The notes under the pieces were generated by a model. The model had not been told where the DNA came from. It searched no databases and saw only the letters and a list, made by a program, of their open reading frames with translations. Positions 48,334 through 50,137 of a DNA stretch of 50,137 nucleotides are shown in pieces. This DNA comes from Nonomuraea zeae. GTDB taxonomy: Bacteria > Actinomycetota > Actinomycetes > Streptosporangiales > Streptosporangiaceae. Position numbers and translations under genes: made by a program. Position 1 is the first letter of the stretch. Each line of letters opens with the position of its first letter. The stretch is from positions 1 to 50,137 of the forward strand of contig NZ_VCKX01000058.1 in NCBI RefSeq assembly GCF_005889725.1, given 5' to 3'.

Positions 48334-50137
48334 TCAAAGCTTGTCCTGCGGCGCTACGGGTGCCTTCTGTAGAACTACTAGCCTCGCCAGCTCAGTACGG
48401 GTACCGACGCCCACCTTCGGATAGATCTTGTACAGGTGGTACTCGACCGTGCGGGGGCTGAGGATGAGCTGGGCGGCGATCTCCTTGCTGGACAGGCCGT
48501 CCGCGACCAGACCGGCGATGCGCAGCTCCTGCGGGGTCAGCCCGTCGAGCGCCGAGCCGCGCGGGGCCTGAGTGCTCTCTCCGGCCGCCCGCAGCTCATC
48601 GTGCGCCCGCCGCGCCCACGGCCCGGCGCCGGCCCGCTGGAACGCTTCCAGCGCCGTACGCAGATGCGCCCGCGCCTCACCGGGCCGGTGCGCGCGCCGC
48701 AGCCGCTCGCCGAGGAGCAACGCGGTCCTGGCGGCCTCGAAGGGGTTGGCATGCAACCGCAACGCCTCCTCGAACTCCGCAAAAGCACTCTCCTCGTGGT
48801 GGGGCCGAGGACGGGTGCCTGGGGCCGCCGTCTCGTGGTCCGCGACCAGGCCGCGGCAGCGGGCGATGAGCGCGCGTGACTCCGCCGTGCTCGCGTGGAC
48901 GGACCACCGCTCGTACGCCTCCAACGCCGCCCTGGCCGCCGCGAGATCGCCCGTCCCGACGGCGGCCTCGATCCGGTCCGGGGTCGTACGCCAGACCACG
49001 GTCGGATGCCCGGCCCCCGGACCCGCGGACACGATCGCCAGGAACCGGTCATGGGCGGCGGCGTACCGGCCCAGGCTCAGATCGAGCATGGCCAGGGCGT
49101 AGGCGGCGACCCCGGCGCGCAGGCCCACCCGGTGCGGCACGGCGATGGTGAGGGCCTCCTGGGCATGCCGCCGGCAGGACTCCTCCTCGCCCCGCAACGC
49201 CGCCACCACGGCGAGGTTGGCCAGGTGCGCCGCCACGGTGTTGCGGTATCCGGCCTCGCGGGCCAGCTCCAGACCCTCCTCCGAGACGGCCCGGCTCTCC
49301 GCGAGCCGCCCGGCCAGCCGCTCGGCCGTCGCGACGAACTCCAGGACCACGGGCAACTGGCCGGTCATCCCCGACACCCGCGCCACCCGGCCGGCCCGGC
49401 CGGCGAACTCGACGGCCAGGTCGCCCTCGCCCAGATAGCTCGCCGCCGCGGCCGCCCACAGGAGCTCGGCCGCCTCCGTCAGCTCGCCCGCCCGCTCCAG
49501 CGCCCGCCTGAGCAGCCCGTACCCGTCGTCCCTGCCGCCGCCGGCGCCAGGCCTACCGCGGCCGACGCCAGGCGTCCCGCCGCCATCCTCGCCGGTGTTG
49601 TCGACCAGCGTGCCGATCCCGGTGACCACGTCGCGCAGGAACCCCTCGGGGAAAGCCGCCGCCCGCCGCCCGATCTCGGCCATGGCGGCCGTGTCGCCCA
49701 CGTAGGAGGCCGCCTCCGAGGCGTCGGCGAGCATGCTCAGGCTCTCCCCGGCCGCCAGGATCCGTACGGCCTCGGCGGCGTTGCCCGAGTTCAGCTCGAA
49801 CCTGCCGCGCAACTGGGCGATCTCCATGGTCAGGGTGGTGTCCCCGCCCACGTGCTCGCCCGCCTCCGCCAGCAGCGACTCCGCCTGCCCCGGACTGCCG
49901 CCGAGCCAGGCGGAGACGGCGGCGTCCTTGAGGCGTTCCGCGCGGGTGAGCGCTGCGGGGGTGAGCTCGGCGGCCCTGATCAGGGCCGTGGCGGCGGCGC
50001 CGAACCCGCCACGGTCGCGAGCCCGCTCCGCGGCTGCCGCCAGCGCGGCGGCGACCACCTCGTCCTGCCCGAGCGCCGCCCCAGCCAGATGCCACGCCCA
50101 CCGATCACCCACCACCCCGTCACCGAGCCCACGAGAC
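48334..50137 (-). CDS. LuxR-family regulator of the large (LAL) type, N-terminus beyond the window
   Basis: The visible part is about 600 residues. The C-terminal ~65 residues are a LuxR/GerE helix-turn-helix: LTPQELRIAGLVADGLSSKE, then LILSPRTVEYHLYKI. The rest is an Ala/Glu-rich array of helices (AWHLAGAALG..., LERAGELTEAAELLWAAA) like the TPR-like region of LAL/MalT-type activators. The homology begins in mid-domain at the window edge, so the AAA-type ATPase half is expected beyond 50137. The alpha/beta hydrolase gene follows immediately and is its likely operon partner. The inducer is unknown. Confidence 0.85.
   Translation of the reverse strand, partial: SRGLGDGVVGDRWAWHLAGAALGQDEVVAAALAAAAERARDRGGFGAAATALIRAAELTPAALTRAERLKDAAVSAWLGGSPGQAESLLAEAGEHVGGDTTLTMEIAQLRGRFELNSGNAAEAVRILAAGESLSMLADASEAASYVGDTAAMAEIGRRAAAFPEGFLRDVVTGIGTLVDNTGEDGGGTPGVGRGRPGAGGGRDDGYGLLRRALERAGELTEAAELLWAAAAASYLGEGDLAVEFAGRAGRVARVSGMTGQLPVVLEFVATAERLAGRLAESRAVSEEGLELAREAGYRNTVAAHLANLAVVAALRGEEESCRRHAQEALTIAVPHRVGLRAGVAAYALAMLDLSLGRYAAAHDRFLAIVSAGPGAGHPTVVWRTTPDRIEAAVGTGDLAAARAALEAYERWSVHASTAESRALIARCRGLVADHETAAPGTRPRPHHEESAFAEFEEALRLHANPFEAARTALLLGERLRRAHRPGEARAHLRTALEAFQRAGAGPWARRAHDELRAAGESTQAPRGSALDGLTPQELRIAGLVADGLSSKEIAAQLILSPRTVEYHLYKIYPKVGVGTRTELARLVVLQKAPVAPQDKL

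Noticed and set aside
1..50137. CRISPR arrays, tRNA or rRNA genes, intact insertion sequences, prophage genes, att sites or replication origin.
   Set aside because: Reading both strands showed no spaced identical repeats of CRISPR type, no cloverleaf or rRNA signatures, no intact transposase or integrase and no DnaA-box cluster.

Overview
The window is very GC-rich, uses GTG starts freely, strings its operons together with ATGA/GTGA overlaps, and carries actinobacterial hallmarks: an aroC-aroK-aroB-aroQ run, an ECF41 sigma factor, tandem DUF202 proteins, small secreted transglycosylase-like proteins and a LAL-type LuxR regulator. This points to a Streptosporangiales-type actinomycete, perhaps Nonomuraea or a relative. 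The genus is an inference from gene content and style, not a measured match. No rRNA, tRNA, CRISPR array, intact insertion sequence or phage module was seen.

Layout. 0.1-3.6 kb: two tandem FUSC-family membrane proteins flanking a membrane-anchored protein with less GC-biased codons. 3.7-4.8 kb: an alpha/beta hydrolase with decayed 25-bp copies of its own 3' end, and a beheaded PPOX-family remnant. 5.0-7.9 kb: a ring-opening cyclic amide hydrolase, a PadR repressor coupled to a stand-alone HD (alarmone-hydrolase-like) protein, and an SseB protein. 8.0-12.6 kb: an orphan prepilin peptidase and the shikimate operon aroC-aroK-aroB-aroQ with an SGNH hydrolase, closed by a strong hairpin. 12.7-18.1 kb: DinG-type helicase, a disordered GPQY-repeat protein, an Na+/H+ antiporter and a UBP zinc-finger protein. 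18.2-25.0 kb: a six-gene operon of a HAAT-type ABC importer with an acyl-CoA ligase inside it. 25.3-27.6 kb: ECF41 sigma factor and its FAD oxidoreductase partner. 27.7-31.0 kb: a class A beta-lactamase translationally coupled to a class A PBP. 31.0-34.5 kb: ArsR-MFS operon, epoxide hydrolase and a small lipoprotein. 34.5-36.1 kb: DUF202 pair and two tandem zinc-ribbon paralogues. 36.2-39.8 kb: heterodimeric ABC exporter. 39.9-45.6 kb: an accessory patch with a truncated DHA2 efflux gene, a nucleoside deaminase, a large NACHT STAND ATPase, a diiron ferritin-like protein and its divergent TetR regulator. 45.6-50.1 kb: two secreted transglycosylase-like paralogues, one behind a structured leader, then glutathione peroxidase, an alpha/beta hydrolase and a LuxR regulator cut by the window end.

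The best candidate for an undescribed system is the 39.9-44.9 kb patch. The NACHT protein has the layout of bacterial anti-phage STAND ATPases (N-terminal helical domain, NACHT, long C-terminal sensor-like region). It converges with, and overlaps by 10 bp, a deaminase gene that itself starts at the scar of a deleted efflux pump. Its start lies 37 bp downstream of a diiron protein controlled by a TetR operator pair. Other good leads are the beta-lactamase/PBP unit with twin CGATATCG palindromes, the PadR-HD pair with a perfect 16-bp operator, the structured leader of the 46.0 kb transglycosylase, the ECF41 unit with a hairpin over its ribosome binding site, and the twin zinc-ribbon genes.
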